Of a DNA stretch of 64,000 nucleotides, positions 51,178 through 61,217 are shown piece after piece. The stretch is from contig NC_009792.1 of NCBI RefSeq assembly GCF_000018045.1, positions 1,054,001 to 1,118,000 on the forward strand, in the 5' to 3' direction. The position numbers and the translations under genes are program-made. The notes under the pieces are model-generated. The model had not been told where the DNA came from. It saw nothing but the letters and a program-made list of their open reading frames with translations, and did not search any database. Origin of the DNA: Citrobacter koseri ATCC BAA-895 (lineage in GTDB: Bacteria > Pseudomonadota > Gammaproteobacteria > Enterobacterales > Enterobacteriaceae). The first letter of the stretch is position 1. Each line of letters starts with the position of its first letter.

Positions 51178-53811
51178 TTAACGTGGCAGGGCGGTGCCCC
51201 ATTCGCGCCACTCTTTCGGTTCGCTTTCCAGCAGCAGGAAGTGTTTACCCGCCTGTGCTTTCGGCGCCAGCGGCGTCCCTGGCGGGGTTGCAAACGCGAT
51301 GCCACCGCGAATGAATTGATTGAAGGTGCCGGTTTTCACCACGCCGCCGGTCAGGCCAAAGTCCAGACTGTAGCCGGAGGCCAGCCAGAAGACGGAGTTA
51401 TTACGCACCAGATGCTGATAACGCTGGCTGATGCGCATGGCAATCATCACGCGGTCAGACAGCGAACCTAACGTCATGCCCGTTACCGTGCCCACTTCGA
51501 TACCTCTGAACAGCACTGGCGTGCCGATGTTCAGCGAACCTGCCTCAGGAGCCTCCACGACGATGCTCAGACCATCGAGATAGCGCGAGTCGGAAATGGT
51601 TGCTTCCTGCAATTCGAAATCACGACGCGGGTTGCCGCGTCCGGGCTCCACGTTAATGTAGGGCTGCAAAATCGTATCGAGATGCTCAACGCCCGCGGCG
51701 GAGATTTGCGGCGTGATCACCGAGAAACGCGTACCGCTTCGGGCAAAGGTCTGGACATACTCCGGGTAGAGCACCGCTTTCGCCTGAACCTCATTGCGCG
51801 CGGTAATCAGCTCCAGCGTCTGGATCTGGCCGATGTCGATGCCGAGATAACGAATCGGCATACCCGCCGCGAGTTTACCGGCGTCAAAGGCGTGCAGGGT
51901 GATTTGCCCACCCACCGCGCGGGCGGCGGTTTCCGAGGCGTAGAGTATTCGTTTGTCGCCTTTACGCTGGCTGGCGCTTGCGCCGCTCAGGTTATCGAAA
52001 CTGATAGCGCCTTTCAGCGCACGCGACAGGGGAGAGGCCTGCACGGTCAGGCCGCTGCCGTTAAGCTGTACCTTCGCCCCGCCTTCCGCCCAGAATACGC
52101 TGTTGCTGGTTAACAGGTTGCGGTATTCCGGTTTGATATGCAGATCGATATCAAAGGCGTTAGCGCGTGGGCGCACGGTGATCACTTCACCTACCTCAAA
52201 CTTACGGTACAGCACCACTGACCCCGTTTGTACATCCGGGAGCGTTTCAGCAGTGAGGCTCACCGTGGTCGTGGGGAGGTCGCTGAGGCTGTTTTCCACG
52301 GCCTTTTCCAGATTGGCGTACAGCGGGTAGCTGGATTTCATTTCGCCTTTTGTGCCGGGCAAAATACGAATGCCGCCGCTCACCCACTCGCTGGCGCTGG
52401 CGCCGAGAAACTCCACGCCGTCGAGACCGACTTTGATATCCACGCGACTGTTGACGACAAATTTGCTGTCACCCTGAATCAGGGCGCGATGTTGCGGATC
52501 GATAGCCACCGTGAACGCAACGCCTTTACTGGATAACTTACGTTCAATGACCTGGCCCACCTGCACGCCATGCAGAACCAGCGGTTGACCGGCGTCAATA
52601 CCGTAGCTTTCCGGGGCGGTCAGGGTTAACGTCAGCGCATTTGGTTCATGGAGCAGGGCTTCTTCGCCAGGCACCACGACGAATTCACTGCGAGGTTCGC
52701 CTTCGCCTGGCACCAGTTCAAACGTTTTGCCGGTCAAAAGCGAACTGATACTGGCATCGCTCAGCGACAGCTTTGGACTGCGCAGCTCAATACGCGTCTT
52801 ATCACGCAGGAGTGTTACCACGCTGGGGTCAACCGTCATTTCGCCCGTGACTTTCCCGCCGGGGTTGAGCGTTAATTTGGTGAGCTCGCCCACTTCAAGC
52901 CCCTGATACATCAGCGGCGTGGAGTCGGCTTTCAGGCCGTCGCCGTTGGGAAGTTCAAGTTTGACGATGACGCCGCGCTGGCTATGGGCTAAATCTTCGT
53001 AGAGGCCAAATGCGTCATCTGCGGTTGCAGGCTGCGAATCGTCGGGCGAGTCAAACGCGATTGCGCCATTTACCAGCGCCGCCAGACTCTCCAGCTTCAC
53101 CTTCGCGCCGCTAAGGCTGACATCCGCATTGACGCCGGAGACATTCCAGAAACGGCTGCCTTTTTTCACCAGGTTTGTGAACCGACGCTCAATCAGTACG
53201 TCAATGGTGACGCCCTGTTTGTTGGGATTGATGGCATAGTCATATACCCGACCCACCGGAATTTTGCGGAAATAGACCAGCGACCCGCTGTTAAGAGAGC
53301 CGAGGTCAGGCGCGTGAAGATGGATCATCAGGTCGCCGTTGTCCAGACGGTATTTTGGCTGGGTATCAAGCGCGACAAAGTGATCTTTCTCGGCTCCTTT
53401 GCCGGGCATCATGCCGATATAGTTCCCGCCGACCAGCGCGTCCAGACCCGAAACGCCCGCCAGCGACGCTTTTGGCGTCACCAGCCAGAACTGGGTCTCC
53501 TCGCGCAAGGCATCTTTCATGTTTGACTTAATGCTGACGCGCACTTCTATCTTGCGCAGGTCTTTACTCAGGCTGATGTCCTGTACCGTACCTACTTCAA
53601 CGCCCTGATAGCGCACAGGCGTCCGGCCCGGAACAATGCCATCCGCCGACATAAAGTCGATCGTCACGGTGTTGCCGCGATCTTCATAACTTCCCCAAAT
53701 CAGCCAGCCTGCGATCATCAATGCGATAAACGGCAGCAGCCAAAAAGGGGAAATACGACGTTTTGTTTTTATCTGCGCTTCAGTCGGCGAAGCAGGCGTT
53801 TCCTGACTCAT
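51178..53811 (-). CDS. letB: Lipid transport tunnel protein LetB (YebT, seven MCE domains)
   Basis: LetB spans the periplasm as a stack of hexameric MCE rings that move lipids between membranes. The 877-residue protein has one N-terminal membrane helix (FWLLPFIALMIAGWLIW, about 23-39) and seven repeated MCE modules recognisable by phrases such as VRYQGVEVGTV, VYFRKIPVGRV, LMYQGLEVGEL, LVLHGVQVGQV, VLYRKFEVGEV, IRYLGIDIGQI and LFRGIEVGTV. It overlaps the end of letA by 32 bases. Confidence 0.97.
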   Translation of the reverse strand: MSQETPASPTEAQIKTKRRISPFWLLPFIALMIAGWLIWGSYEDRGNTVTIDFMSADGIVPGRTPVRYQGVEVGTVQDISLSKDLRKIEVRVSIKSNMKDALREETQFWLVTPKASLAGVSGLDALVGGNYIGMMPGKGAEKDHFVALDTQPKYRLDNGDLMIHLHAPDLGSLNSGSLVYFRKIPVGRVYDYAINPNKQGVTIDVLIERRFTNLVKKGSRFWNVSGVNADVSLSGAKVKLESLAALVNGAIAFDSPDDSQPATADDAFGLYEDLAHSQRGVIVKLELPNGDGLKADSTPLMYQGLEVGELTKLTLNPGGKVTGEMTVDPSVVTLLRDKTRIELRSPKLSLSDASISSLLTGKTFELVPGEGEPRSEFVVVPGEEALLHEPNALTLTLTAPESYGIDAGQPLVLHGVQVGQVIERKLSSKGVAFTVAIDPQHRALIQGDSKFVVNSRVDIKVGLDGVEFLGASASEWVSGGIRILPGTKGEMKSSYPLYANLEKAVENSLSDLPTTTVSLTAETLPDVQTGSVVLYRKFEVGEVITVRPRANAFDIDLHIKPEYRNLLTSNSVFWAEGGAKVQLNGSGLTVQASPLSRALKGAISFDNLSGASASQRKGDKRILYASETAARAVGGQITLHAFDAGKLAAGMPIRYLGIDIGQIQTLELITARNEVQAKAVLYPEYVQTFARSGTRFSVITPQISAAGVEHLDTILQPYINVEPGRGNPRRDFELQEATISDSRYLDGLSIVVEAPEAGSLNIGTPVLFRGIEVGTVTGMTLGSLSDRVMIAMRISQRYQHLVRNNSVFWLASGYSLDFGLTGGVVKTGTFNQFIRGGIAFATPPGTPLAPKAQAGKHFLLLESEPKEWREWGTALPR

Positions 53812-55063
53812 GTGCATCCCAAAGTAAGCGGCTATCCAGCCATTCCACTGCAAGAATAGTCAATATTACCGCTGCGCCGAAATAAAACGCAGCCGGTCCC
53901 ATAGTAAAAGCGAGTATCTGATCGCGATTAATCAGCGACATCGTTAACGAAATAACAAAGAGATCCAGCATGGACCAACGGCCGATCCAGGTCACCATCC
54001 GCAGCAGCAGGATGCGCGTACGCAGCCCTTGCTCACATTTGAAATGGATGCTGAGCAGCAGTGTAAACATCACAATAACTTTGGTAAATGGCACCAGAAT
54101 ACTGGCGATAAAGACCACGGCCGCCACGGCGATATTGCTGTTCGCCAGCGACATAATGCCCGATAAAATCGTGTCCTCCTGACGCCCGCCATTCACGTAA
54201 ATAATGGATATCGGCATCAGGTTTGCGGGTAGCAGCAGGACGACAGAGGCCAGCAGCGCCGCCCAGCATTTCTGTATGCTCTGATTTCTGCGCAGGCGCA
54301 GCGGGATATGACAACGGGGGCAACGTCCCCGTGAGTCAGGATAACCGGTGAAGTGGCATCCGAGACAGACGCGAAGTTTTTCGTCCGGGCGTCGGGCGGG
54401 GCGTTGTGGATAAAAGCGCTCCCAGAGTTGCTCCACATTGAGATGCGACAGCGTCAGAATACTGAGGATCACCAGCGCCACAAAGGCGTAAAGCCCCAGG
54501 CCGGGTTGCAGGAAGGCGTAATCCTGCACTTTGATCGAGGCGACCCCAATGCCGACCAGATAAATGTCGAGCATCACCCACTCTTTGAGCCTCTCCAGCA
54601 TCAGCAATACCGGACGCAGATTCATGCCGAGAATATTACCGAACCATAGATAAGCAATGGCGGTGACCAGAATTAACGGCGCGCCCGCCACGCAAAAGAG
54701 CACCATGGCGGCCGTAAGCGGATCGCCTTGCCTGGTCATCTGCCAGATGCCCTGCATCACGTTGGCGTCAATACGCACCCCTAACAGCCAGATACGCAAT
54801 AGTGGTTCGCCCCAGGCAAAGGGCATCAGCAGCAGCATCGTAACGGCCAGCGCCGCCAGACGCGTCAGCGACCAGTCACGTCCATCGCGAATTTTGGCCT
54901 GGCAACGCGGGCAATATGCGCTCTGGTGCGATTGCATTTTCGGCAGGCTAAACAGCATGTCGCATTGGGGGCAGCGCTGATAATGGGCGCGGGGCAACGC
55001 TTCACTGATAGACCAGACCGTTATTCTCTTTGTTGGCGTGAGTCGCGGGGTGTTCAGGGCCAT
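53780..55063 (-). CDS. letA: LetB partner membrane protein LetA (YebS, PqiA-like)
   Basis: LetA is the inner-membrane partner of LetB. The 427-residue protein has two PqiA-type domains, each with a zinc-ribbon: CPQCDMLF...CPRCQAK (about 33-58) and CLGCHFTGYPDSRGRCPRC (about 233-251). About eight membrane helices are present. Its 32-base overlap with letB enforces joint synthesis. It diverges from msrC. Confidence 0.95.
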   Translation of the reverse strand: MALNTPRLTPTKRITVWSISEALPRAHYQRCPQCDMLFSLPKMQSHQSAYCPRCQAKIRDGRDWSLTRLAALAVTMLLLMPFAWGEPLLRIWLLGVRIDANVMQGIWQMTRQGDPLTAAMVLFCVAGAPLILVTAIAYLWFGNILGMNLRPVLLMLERLKEWVMLDIYLVGIGVASIKVQDYAFLQPGLGLYAFVALVILSILTLSHLNVEQLWERFYPQRPARRPDEKLRVCLGCHFTGYPDSRGRCPRCHIPLRLRRNQSIQKCWAALLASVVLLLPANLMPISIIYVNGGRQEDTILSGIMSLANSNIAVAAVVFIASILVPFTKVIVMFTLLLSIHFKCEQGLRTRILLLRMVTWIGRWSMLDLFVISLTMSLINRDQILAFTMGPAAFYFGAAVILTILAVEWLDSRLLWDAHESGNACFAD

Positions 55064-55192
55064 GTATCGTGAATCAAAGTGTTAGATTAATGTAATCTTA
55101 ACTCATGACGGGAATGATCTTGAGCATTAACGCATTTAATGCTTATTTTAATAGGCTGTAGTTTTAGAGTAAGACAACTAAGTGACTATATA

Positions 55193-55690
55193 ATGAGCAA
55201 AACAGAGCTATACGCGGATCTTAACCGCGACTTTCAGGCAGTAATGGCAGGTGAAACCAGTTTTCTCGCTACCCTGGCAAATACCAGCGCGCTGCTGTTT
55301 GAGCGCCTTTCGGGCGTCAACTGGGCGGGGTTCTATCTGCTGGAAAACGACACGCTGGTGCTGGGGCCGTTCCAGGGGAAACTCGCCTGTGTGCGGATCC
55401 CGGTTGGACGCGGCGTCTGTGGTACGGCGGTCGCGCAGAACCAGGTGCAGCGCATCGAGGACGTTCATGCGTTTGACGGACACATCGCCTGCGATAGCGC
55501 CAGCAATGCTGAAATTGTGCTGCCTCTGACGGTAGACAATCAGATAATCGGCGTGCTGGACATTGATAGCACGGTATTTGGCCGCTTTACCGAAGAGGAT
55601 GAGCAAGGCCTGCGTGAGCTTGTCGCGCGGCTTGAAACCGTGCTTGCAACGACGGATTACAAAAAATTCTTTGCGACCGTTGCAGGATAA
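55193..55690 (+). CDS. msrC: Free methionine-(R)-sulfoxide reductase
   Basis: MsrC reduces free methionine-R-sulfoxide. The 165-residue GAF-domain protein retains the three cysteines of the family: C66 (LACVRIP), C76 (RGVCGTA) and C100 (HIACDSASN). ATG at 55193 is preferred; older annotations use a start 54 bases upstream that is also open here. It is followed by a perfect palindrome and proQ. Confidence 0.95.
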   Translation: MSKTELYADLNRDFQAVMAGETSFLATLANTSALLFERLSGVNWAGFYLLENDTLVLGPFQGKLACVRIPVGRGVCGTAVAQNQVQRIEDVHAFDGHIACDSASNAEIVLPLTVDNQIIGVLDIDSTVFGRFTEEDEQGLRELVARLETVLATTDYKKFFATVAG

Positions 55691-55717
55691 TCAACGGATA
55701 ACGTAGCAATTACTGAT

Positions 55718-55737
55718 GGCGTCATTATAATGACGCC
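55718..55737. repeat. Perfect 20-base palindrome between msrC and proQ
   Basis: The two arms, GGCGTCATTA and TAATGACGCC, abut with no spacer. It lies 27 bases after msrC and 51 before proQ, with no T-run. It could be an operator, or a weak hairpin at the msrC 3' end. Confidence 0.6.
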
Positions 55738-55787
55738 TGTTCATGCCTGCGGCTTGTTGGCTACGTCCGTTGTAATCAGGAAATTTC

Positions 55788-56474
55788 ATGGAAAATCAAC
55801 CTAAGTTGAATAGCAGTAAAGAAGTTATCGCGTTTCTGGCCGAACGTTTTCCACAGTGTTTTAGTGCGGAAGGCGAAGCGCGCCCGCTGAAAATTGGCAT
55901 TTTTCAGGATCTGGTAGAGCGTGTTGAGGGCGAAATGAACCTCAGCAAGACACAACTTCGTTCCGCTTTACGTCTTTATACTTCAAGCTGGCGTTACCTG
56001 TACGGCGTTAAGCCGGGCGCAACGCGTGTTGATCTCGACGGCAACCCTTGCGGTGAGCTGGATGAGCAGCACGTTGAACATGCGCGTAAGCAGCTTGAAG
56101 AAGCGAAAGCACGCGTCCAGGCGCAACGTGCGGAACAGCAGGCGAAAAAACGCGAAGCTGCCGCTGCGGCAGGCGAAAAAGAAGACGCTCCGCGCCGTGA
56201 GCGTAAACCGCGTCCTGCGCCACGTCGTAAAGAGACGACTCCGCGTACTCCTCGCGCTGAAAAACCGGCGGCTAAAGCACCACGCGCACCACGCGAAGAA
56301 CAGCATACCCCGGTGTCTGATATTTCAGCGCTGACGGTAGGGCAGTCACTGAAGGTGAAAGCAGGCAACAATGCGATGGATGCCACCGTATTAGAAGTCA
56401 CCAAAGATGGCGTCCGTGTGCAGCTGAATTCGGGTATGTCTTTGATTGTACGCGCAGAACACCTGGTGTTCTGA
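55788..56474 (+). CDS. proQ: RNA chaperone ProQ
   Basis: ProQ is a global small-RNA-binding protein and RNA chaperone. The 228-residue protein has a FinO domain (about 5-115, with AEGEARPLKIGIFQDL and LRLYTSSWRYLYGVK), a long basic and Ala-rich linker (RKPRPAPRRKETTPRTPRA) and a C-terminal Tudor-like domain (SLKVKAGNNAMDATVLEV). prc starts 19 bases after its stop, forming the conserved proQ-prc operon. Confidence 0.97.
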   Translation: MENQPKLNSSKEVIAFLAERFPQCFSAEGEARPLKIGIFQDLVERVEGEMNLSKTQLRSALRLYTSSWRYLYGVKPGATRVDLDGNPCGELDEQHVEHARKQLEEAKARVQAQRAEQQAKKREAAAAAGEKEDAPRRERKPRPAPRRKETTPRTPRAEKPAAKAPRAPREEQHTPVSDISALTVGQSLKVKAGNNAMDATVLEVTKDGVRVQLNSGMSLIVRAEHLVF

Positions 56475-56493
56475 AACGGAGGCCAGGCCTGGC

Positions 56494-58542
56494 ATGAACA
56501 CTTTTTTTAGGCTTACCGCGTTAGCTGGCTTGCTTGCAATAGCAGGCCAGTCCTTCGCCGTCGATGACATTACGCGCGCCGATCAAATTCCCGTTCTGAA
56601 GGAAGAAACGCAGCATGCGACCGTGAGTGAGCGCGTGACTTCGCGTTTTACACGTTCCCACTATCGTCAGTTCAATCTGGATCAGGCGTTTTCGGCAAAG
56701 ATTTTCGATCGCTATCTTAATCTGCTCGACTACAGCCACAATGTGCTGCTGGCGAGTGATGTGGAGCAGTTTGCGAAAAGCAAAACTGTCCTCGGCGATG
56801 AGCTGCGTACAGGTAAACTGGATGTCTTCTATGACCTCTATAACCTGGCGCAAAAACGCCGTTTCGAACGTTATCAGTACGCGTTAAGCGTGCTGGAACG
56901 CCCGATGGATTTCACCGGTAACGACACGTTTAACCTTGACCGCAGCAAAGCGCCCTGGCCGAAAAATGAGGCTGAGCTGAACGCGTTGTGGGATGGCAAG
57001 GTGAAATTCGACGAACTTAGCCTGAAGCTGACGGGCAAGAACGATAAAGAAATTCGCGAAACGCTGACGCGTCGTTACAAATCTGCGATTCGCCGTCTGG
57101 CGCAAACCAACAGTGAAGACGTGTTCTCACTGGCGATGACCGCATTTGCGCGCGAAATCGACCCGCATACTAACTACCTTTCTCCGCGAAATACCGAACA
57201 GTTCAATACTGAAATGAGCCTGTCTCTGGAAGGTATCGGCGCGGTTCTGCAAATGGACGATGACTACACGGTCATCAACTCGATGGTTGCCGGCGGCCCG
57301 GCGGCAAAAAGCAAGGCGATAAGCGTAGGCGATCGCATTGTAGGCGTAGGCCAGACGGGGAAAGGAATGGTTGATGTGATTGGCTGGCGTCTTGATGACG
57401 TGGTGGCGCTGATCAAAGGGCCAAAAGGCAGCAAAGTTCGTCTTGAAATTCTGCCTGCCGGTAAGGGCACGAAAACGCGAACCATTACGCTGACGCGCGA
57501 ACGCATTCGTCTTGAAGACCGCGCTGTTAAAATGACGGTGAAAACGGTCGGTAAAGAGAAAGTCGGCGTGCTGGATATTCCGGGGTTCTATGTGGGGCTG
57601 ACGGATGACGTCAAAGTCCAGCTACAGAAACTGGAAAAACAGAACGTGAGCAGCATTGTTATCGATCTGCGCACCAACGGCGGCGGCGCGCTGACCGAAG
57701 CGGTTTCGCTGTCCGGTCTGTTTATCCCGTCTGGCCCGGTTGTTCAGGTTCGTGACAACAACGGTAAAGTGCGTGAAGACGCCGATACCGATGGCGTGGT
57801 GTATTACAAAGGCCCGCTGGTGGTACTGGTCGATCGCTTCAGCGCATCCGCGTCGGAGATTTTTGCCGCGGCGATGCAGGATTACGGTCGCGCATTGATT
57901 GTCGGTGAACCGACTTTCGGTAAAGGCACCGTACAGCAGTACCGCTCCCTGAACCGTATTTATGATCAGATGCTGCGTCCTGAATGGCCTGCGCTGGGTT
58001 CCGTGCAGTACACCATTCAGAAATTCTACCGTGTTAACGGCGGCAGCACGCAGCGTAAAGGCGTCACGCCGGATATCGTCATGCCGACGGGGAATGAAGA
58101 GACGGAAACCGGTGAGAAGTTTGAAGACAACGCCTTGCCGTGGGACAGCATTGATGCGGCAACGTACGTGAAGTCAGATGATTTAACGCCGTTTGGCCCG
58201 GAACTGCTGAAAGAGCATAACGCGCGCATCGCGAACGATCCTGAGTTCCAGTACATCCTGAAGGACATTGCCCGCTTTAACGCGATGAAAGATAAGCGCA
58301 ATATCGCTTCTCTCAATTTCGCCCAGCGCGAAAAAGAGAATAACGAAGACGATGCCCTGCGTCTGGCGCGTATCAACGATCGGTTTAAACGTGAAGGCAA
58401 GCCGCTTCTGAAGAAACTGGACGATCTGCCGAAGGATTATAAAGAGCCGGATCCGTATCTGGATGAAACGGTACGGATAGCGCTGGATCTGGCGCATCTT
58501 GAGAAAGAGAAGCCCGCGGAGCAACCCGCAACCAGCAAATAG
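56494..58542 (+). CDS. prc: Tail-specific periplasmic protease Prc
   Basis: Prc (Tsp) degrades periplasmic proteins with nonpolar C-termini and trims PBP3, and with NlpI controls the MepS hydrolase. The 682-residue precursor has a signal peptide ending SFA (about 22), a PDZ domain (about 235-325) and the Ser-Lys dyad in VDRFSASASEIFAAAM and EPTFGKGTVQQ. ATG at 56494 matches E. coli; an overlapping upstream start inside proQ is rejected. Confidence 0.97.
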   Translation: MNTFFRLTALAGLLAIAGQSFAVDDITRADQIPVLKEETQHATVSERVTSRFTRSHYRQFNLDQAFSAKIFDRYLNLLDYSHNVLLASDVEQFAKSKTVLGDELRTGKLDVFYDLYNLAQKRRFERYQYALSVLERPMDFTGNDTFNLDRSKAPWPKNEAELNALWDGKVKFDELSLKLTGKNDKEIRETLTRRYKSAIRRLAQTNSEDVFSLAMTAFAREIDPHTNYLSPRNTEQFNTEMSLSLEGIGAVLQMDDDYTVINSMVAGGPAAKSKAISVGDRIVGVGQTGKGMVDVIGWRLDDVVALIKGPKGSKVRLEILPAGKGTKTRTITLTRERIRLEDRAVKMTVKTVGKEKVGVLDIPGFYVGLTDDVKVQLQKLEKQNVSSIVIDLRTNGGGALTEAVSLSGLFIPSGPVVQVRDNNGKVREDADTDGVVYYKGPLVVLVDRFSASASEIFAAAMQDYGRALIVGEPTFGKGTVQQYRSLNRIYDQMLRPEWPALGSVQYTIQKFYRVNGGSTQRKGVTPDIVMPTGNEETETGEKFEDNALPWDSIDAATYVKSDDLTPFGPELLKEHNARIANDPEFQYILKDIARFNAMKDKRNIASLNFAQREKENNEDDALRLARINDRFKREGKPLLKKLDDLPKDYKEPDPYLDETVRIALDLAHLEKEKPAEQPATSK

Positions 58543-58549
58543 CGTCAAG

Positions 58550-58578
58550 CAGGCACAAGAAATTGTGCCTGTTTTTTT
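58550..58578 (+). terminator. prc terminator
   Basis: The stem CAGGCACAA/TTGTGCCTG with a four-base loop is followed by seven Ts, 8 bases after the prc stop. Confidence 0.92.
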
Positions 58579-58733
58579 AACAAGCGCATTAAGCCGTCAG
58601 TCTTATGCAACAAAATGTAAAGTTGTGTCTTTCTGGTGACTTACAGCCCGCAGATGCTTGAAAATAGCCACAAGACCCATACGATGTGGGTATCGCATAG
58701 TGCGTTTTGTTAAGTTGAGGTTAAAAGAAAATT

Positions 58734-59615
58734 ATGATGCGAATCGCGCTCTTCCTGCTGACGAACCTGGCCGTGATGGTCGTTTTCGGGCTGGTGCTGA
58801 GCCTGACAGGGATACAGTCAAGCAGCGTACAAGGCTTGCTGATTATGGCGCTGCTGTTTGGTTTTGGTGGTTCCTTCATTTCGCTGCTGATGTCCAAATG
58901 GATGGCGTTAAAGTCCGTGGGTGGGGAAGTCATTGAGCAACCGCGTAATGAAAGAGAACGCTGGCTGATGAACACGGTGGCGACGCAGGCGCGTCAGGCC
59001 GGAATCGCTATGCCGCAGGTGGCTATCTATCATGCGCCGGATATCAACGCGTTTGCGACCGGCGCGCGCCGTGATGCGTCGCTGGTTGCGGTGAGTACCG
59101 GCTTGCTGCAAAACATGAGCCCGGATGAAGCCGAAGCCGTTATTGCGCATGAGATCAGTCACATCGCTAATGGCGATATGGTCACCATGACGCTGATTCA
59201 GGGGGTTGTGAACACCTTTGTGATCTTCATCTCGCGTATTATCGCGCAGATCGCCGCGGGCTTCCTCGGTGGAAACCGTGATGAGGGTGAAAGCAGCAAC
59301 GGCAACCCAATGATCTATTTCGCGGTGGCGATGGTTCTTGAACTGGTGTTCGGGATACTGGCGAGCATTATCACCATGTGGTTCTCACGTCACCGTGAAT
59401 TCCATGCGGACGCCGGTTCTGCGAAGCTTGTCGGCCGTGAAAAGATGATTGCCGCGTTGCAGCGCCTGAAAACCAGCTATGAGCCGCAGGAAGCCAACAG
59501 CATGATGGCGTTCTGTATCAACGGCAAGTCGAAGTCACTGAGCGAGTTGTTCATGACTCACCCGCCGCTGGATAAGCGTATTGAAGCGCTGCGTAGCGGC
59601 GAGTACCTGAAGTAA
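58734..59615 (+). CDS. htpX: Membrane zinc protease HtpX
   Basis: HtpX is an inner-membrane M48 metalloprotease for misfolded membrane proteins, acting alongside FtsH. The 293-residue protein has two N-terminal helices, the zinc motif HEISH (139-143 by E. coli numbering), later helices near 155-220 and the third ligand region [10 protein letters not shown]. In E. coli it is Cpx-induced; only a half-site (GTAAA) was seen upstream. Confidence 0.96.
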
Positions 59616-59631
59616 GGCGGTATGCCTGGCA

Positions 59632-59669
59632 TTCTAAAAAAGCGCATCAGATGATGCGCTTTTTTTTTA
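59632..59669. terminator. Bidirectional terminator htpX / yebQ
   Basis: The stem AGCGCATCA/TGATGCGCT is flanked by A and T runs on both sides, between the convergent htpX and yebQ genes. Confidence 0.9.
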
Positions 59670-61040
59670 CGCCACGGAGTGGGGTTGAGTGATGCGCAAA
59701 CCGCTGATAATGGCGGCTACGGTCGCCAGGATGCCCGCCGTCATCAGGGAAATATGCGTACCGTTGTCCGCAAACTGATTCAACATGAGCGCAACCAGCG
59801 CTGCGCCGGTACTCTGGCCCAGAAGACGCGCCGTGCCCAGCATCCCGCTGGCCCCTCCGCTGCGATCGCGTGGCGCAGAGGTGATAATCGTGTGGTTATT
59901 GGGCGACTGGAATAAGCCAAAACCGGCTCCGCAAAGGATCATCGGCCAGATGATACTGATATCTGACGGCGAGGCTGGCAGCAGCATCAGCGCAAAAAGT
60001 CCTGTGGCCATAATTATCAGTCCTGACGCGCCCAGCAGCCCGGCATGAACCCGTTCAATTAAATAGCCCGCCAGCGGCGCCATCACCATTGTCGCCAGCG
60101 GCCAGGGCGTCAGCAATAACCCGGTCTCGACTTCGCTACGCCCCAATACCGTTTGCAGATAAAAGGGAAGGGAAACCATCGCCAGCATCTGCGCGCAGAA
60201 AGAGCAAATACTGGTGCAGATCGACAGAGAAAAGAGCGGAATACGCAGTAAGTCAATCGGTAACAAAGGCACCGGGAGTGAGAGCTGGCGGCGAATGAAG
60301 AAGAAACCGACGACAAGCATAACCGCCAGTTCTGCGCCAATCAGCGTTAAAGGTTGCCCCTGTGCGAATCCGCTGAGAGCGGTGATCAGCAAGCCGAAGG
60401 TTAAGGCGTTCATCACTGCGCTGGGCAAGTCGAAGCGCGGTTTGGCGCTACGAGCGCTGTTTGGGGGTAAGAAACGCATAGCCAACAGCAATGCGATAAT
60501 GCCTAACGGAACGTTAATCAGGAACAGCCATTTCCATGACGCTATCGACAGGATTGCTGCCGCAATGGTCGGCCCCGCAGCCGAAGACACGGCGACGATG
60601 AAGGAGTTGATGCCCATTCCGCGCCCAAGGTGGCGTTGCGGATAGATAAGTCGGATCAGCGCCGTGTTCACGCTCATCAGCGCGGCGCCGCCAAACCCCT
60701 GCGCGACGCGCGCAAGCGTCAGCATTTCCAGGGAGTCCGACAGCGCGCAGAACAGCGACGAAAACAGGAAAATGACCAGGCCGTATTTATAGATGCGTCG
60801 ATAGCCGAACATGTCCCCCAGAAACGAGAGCGATAAGAGAGAAACCACGATCGCGATTTGGTAAGCGTTAACAACCCAGATCGATCGGGCGGCGGACGCC
60901 TGGAGATCGGTTGCAATGGTAGGGAGCGCGACATTCGCGATTGCGCCATCCAGCACGGCCATCGAGATACCAATAATGATGGTTAAAATGGCGCCGTAAC
61001 GCTGGGGTAATGGCAGGCCATCGGCCTGGATTTTGTCCAT
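59667..61040 (-). CDS. yebQ: MFS transporter YebQ (DHA2-type)
   Basis: YebQ is a predicted drug:proton antiporter of the major facilitator superfamily with about 14 helices in 457 residues. The motifs DGAIANVALPTIATDL (about 31-46) and LGDMFGYRRIYKYG are characteristic of the DHA2 group. The substrate is not established. It runs away from kdgR, with which it shares the 177-base gap. Confidence 0.93.
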   Translation of the reverse strand: MDKIQADGLPLPQRYGAILTIIIGISMAVLDGAIANVALPTIATDLQASAARSIWVVNAYQIAIVVSLLSLSFLGDMFGYRRIYKYGLVIFLFSSLFCALSDSLEMLTLARVAQGFGGAALMSVNTALIRLIYPQRHLGRGMGINSFIVAVSSAAGPTIAAAILSIASWKWLFLINVPLGIIALLLAMRFLPPNSARSAKPRFDLPSAVMNALTFGLLITALSGFAQGQPLTLIGAELAVMLVVGFFFIRRQLSLPVPLLPIDLLRIPLFSLSICTSICSFCAQMLAMVSLPFYLQTVLGRSEVETGLLLTPWPLATMVMAPLAGYLIERVHAGLLGASGLIIMATGLFALMLLPASPSDISIIWPMILCGAGFGLFQSPNNHTIITSAPRDRSGGASGMLGTARLLGQSTGAALVALMLNQFADNGTHISLMTAGILATVAAIISGLRITQPHSVA

Positions 61041-61217
61041 AGAGAGTCAATGTCTTTCGGGGGATTATGATCAGAGTAATGATTTTAGCATTGATATCGC
61101 GGGGTTATGTCGCAGATTTGTAACTAAGTAAGCAAAGATGGATTGCGACCGCCATGACGTGAAATTATAATAAAAACCGGTTCTGATTTTTATAAAACAC
61201 TCGCAATGAGGTGATAA

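Noticed and set aside
58617..58631. CpxR box before htpX
   Set aside because: Only one GTAAA half-site is present; the second half reads GTCTT.
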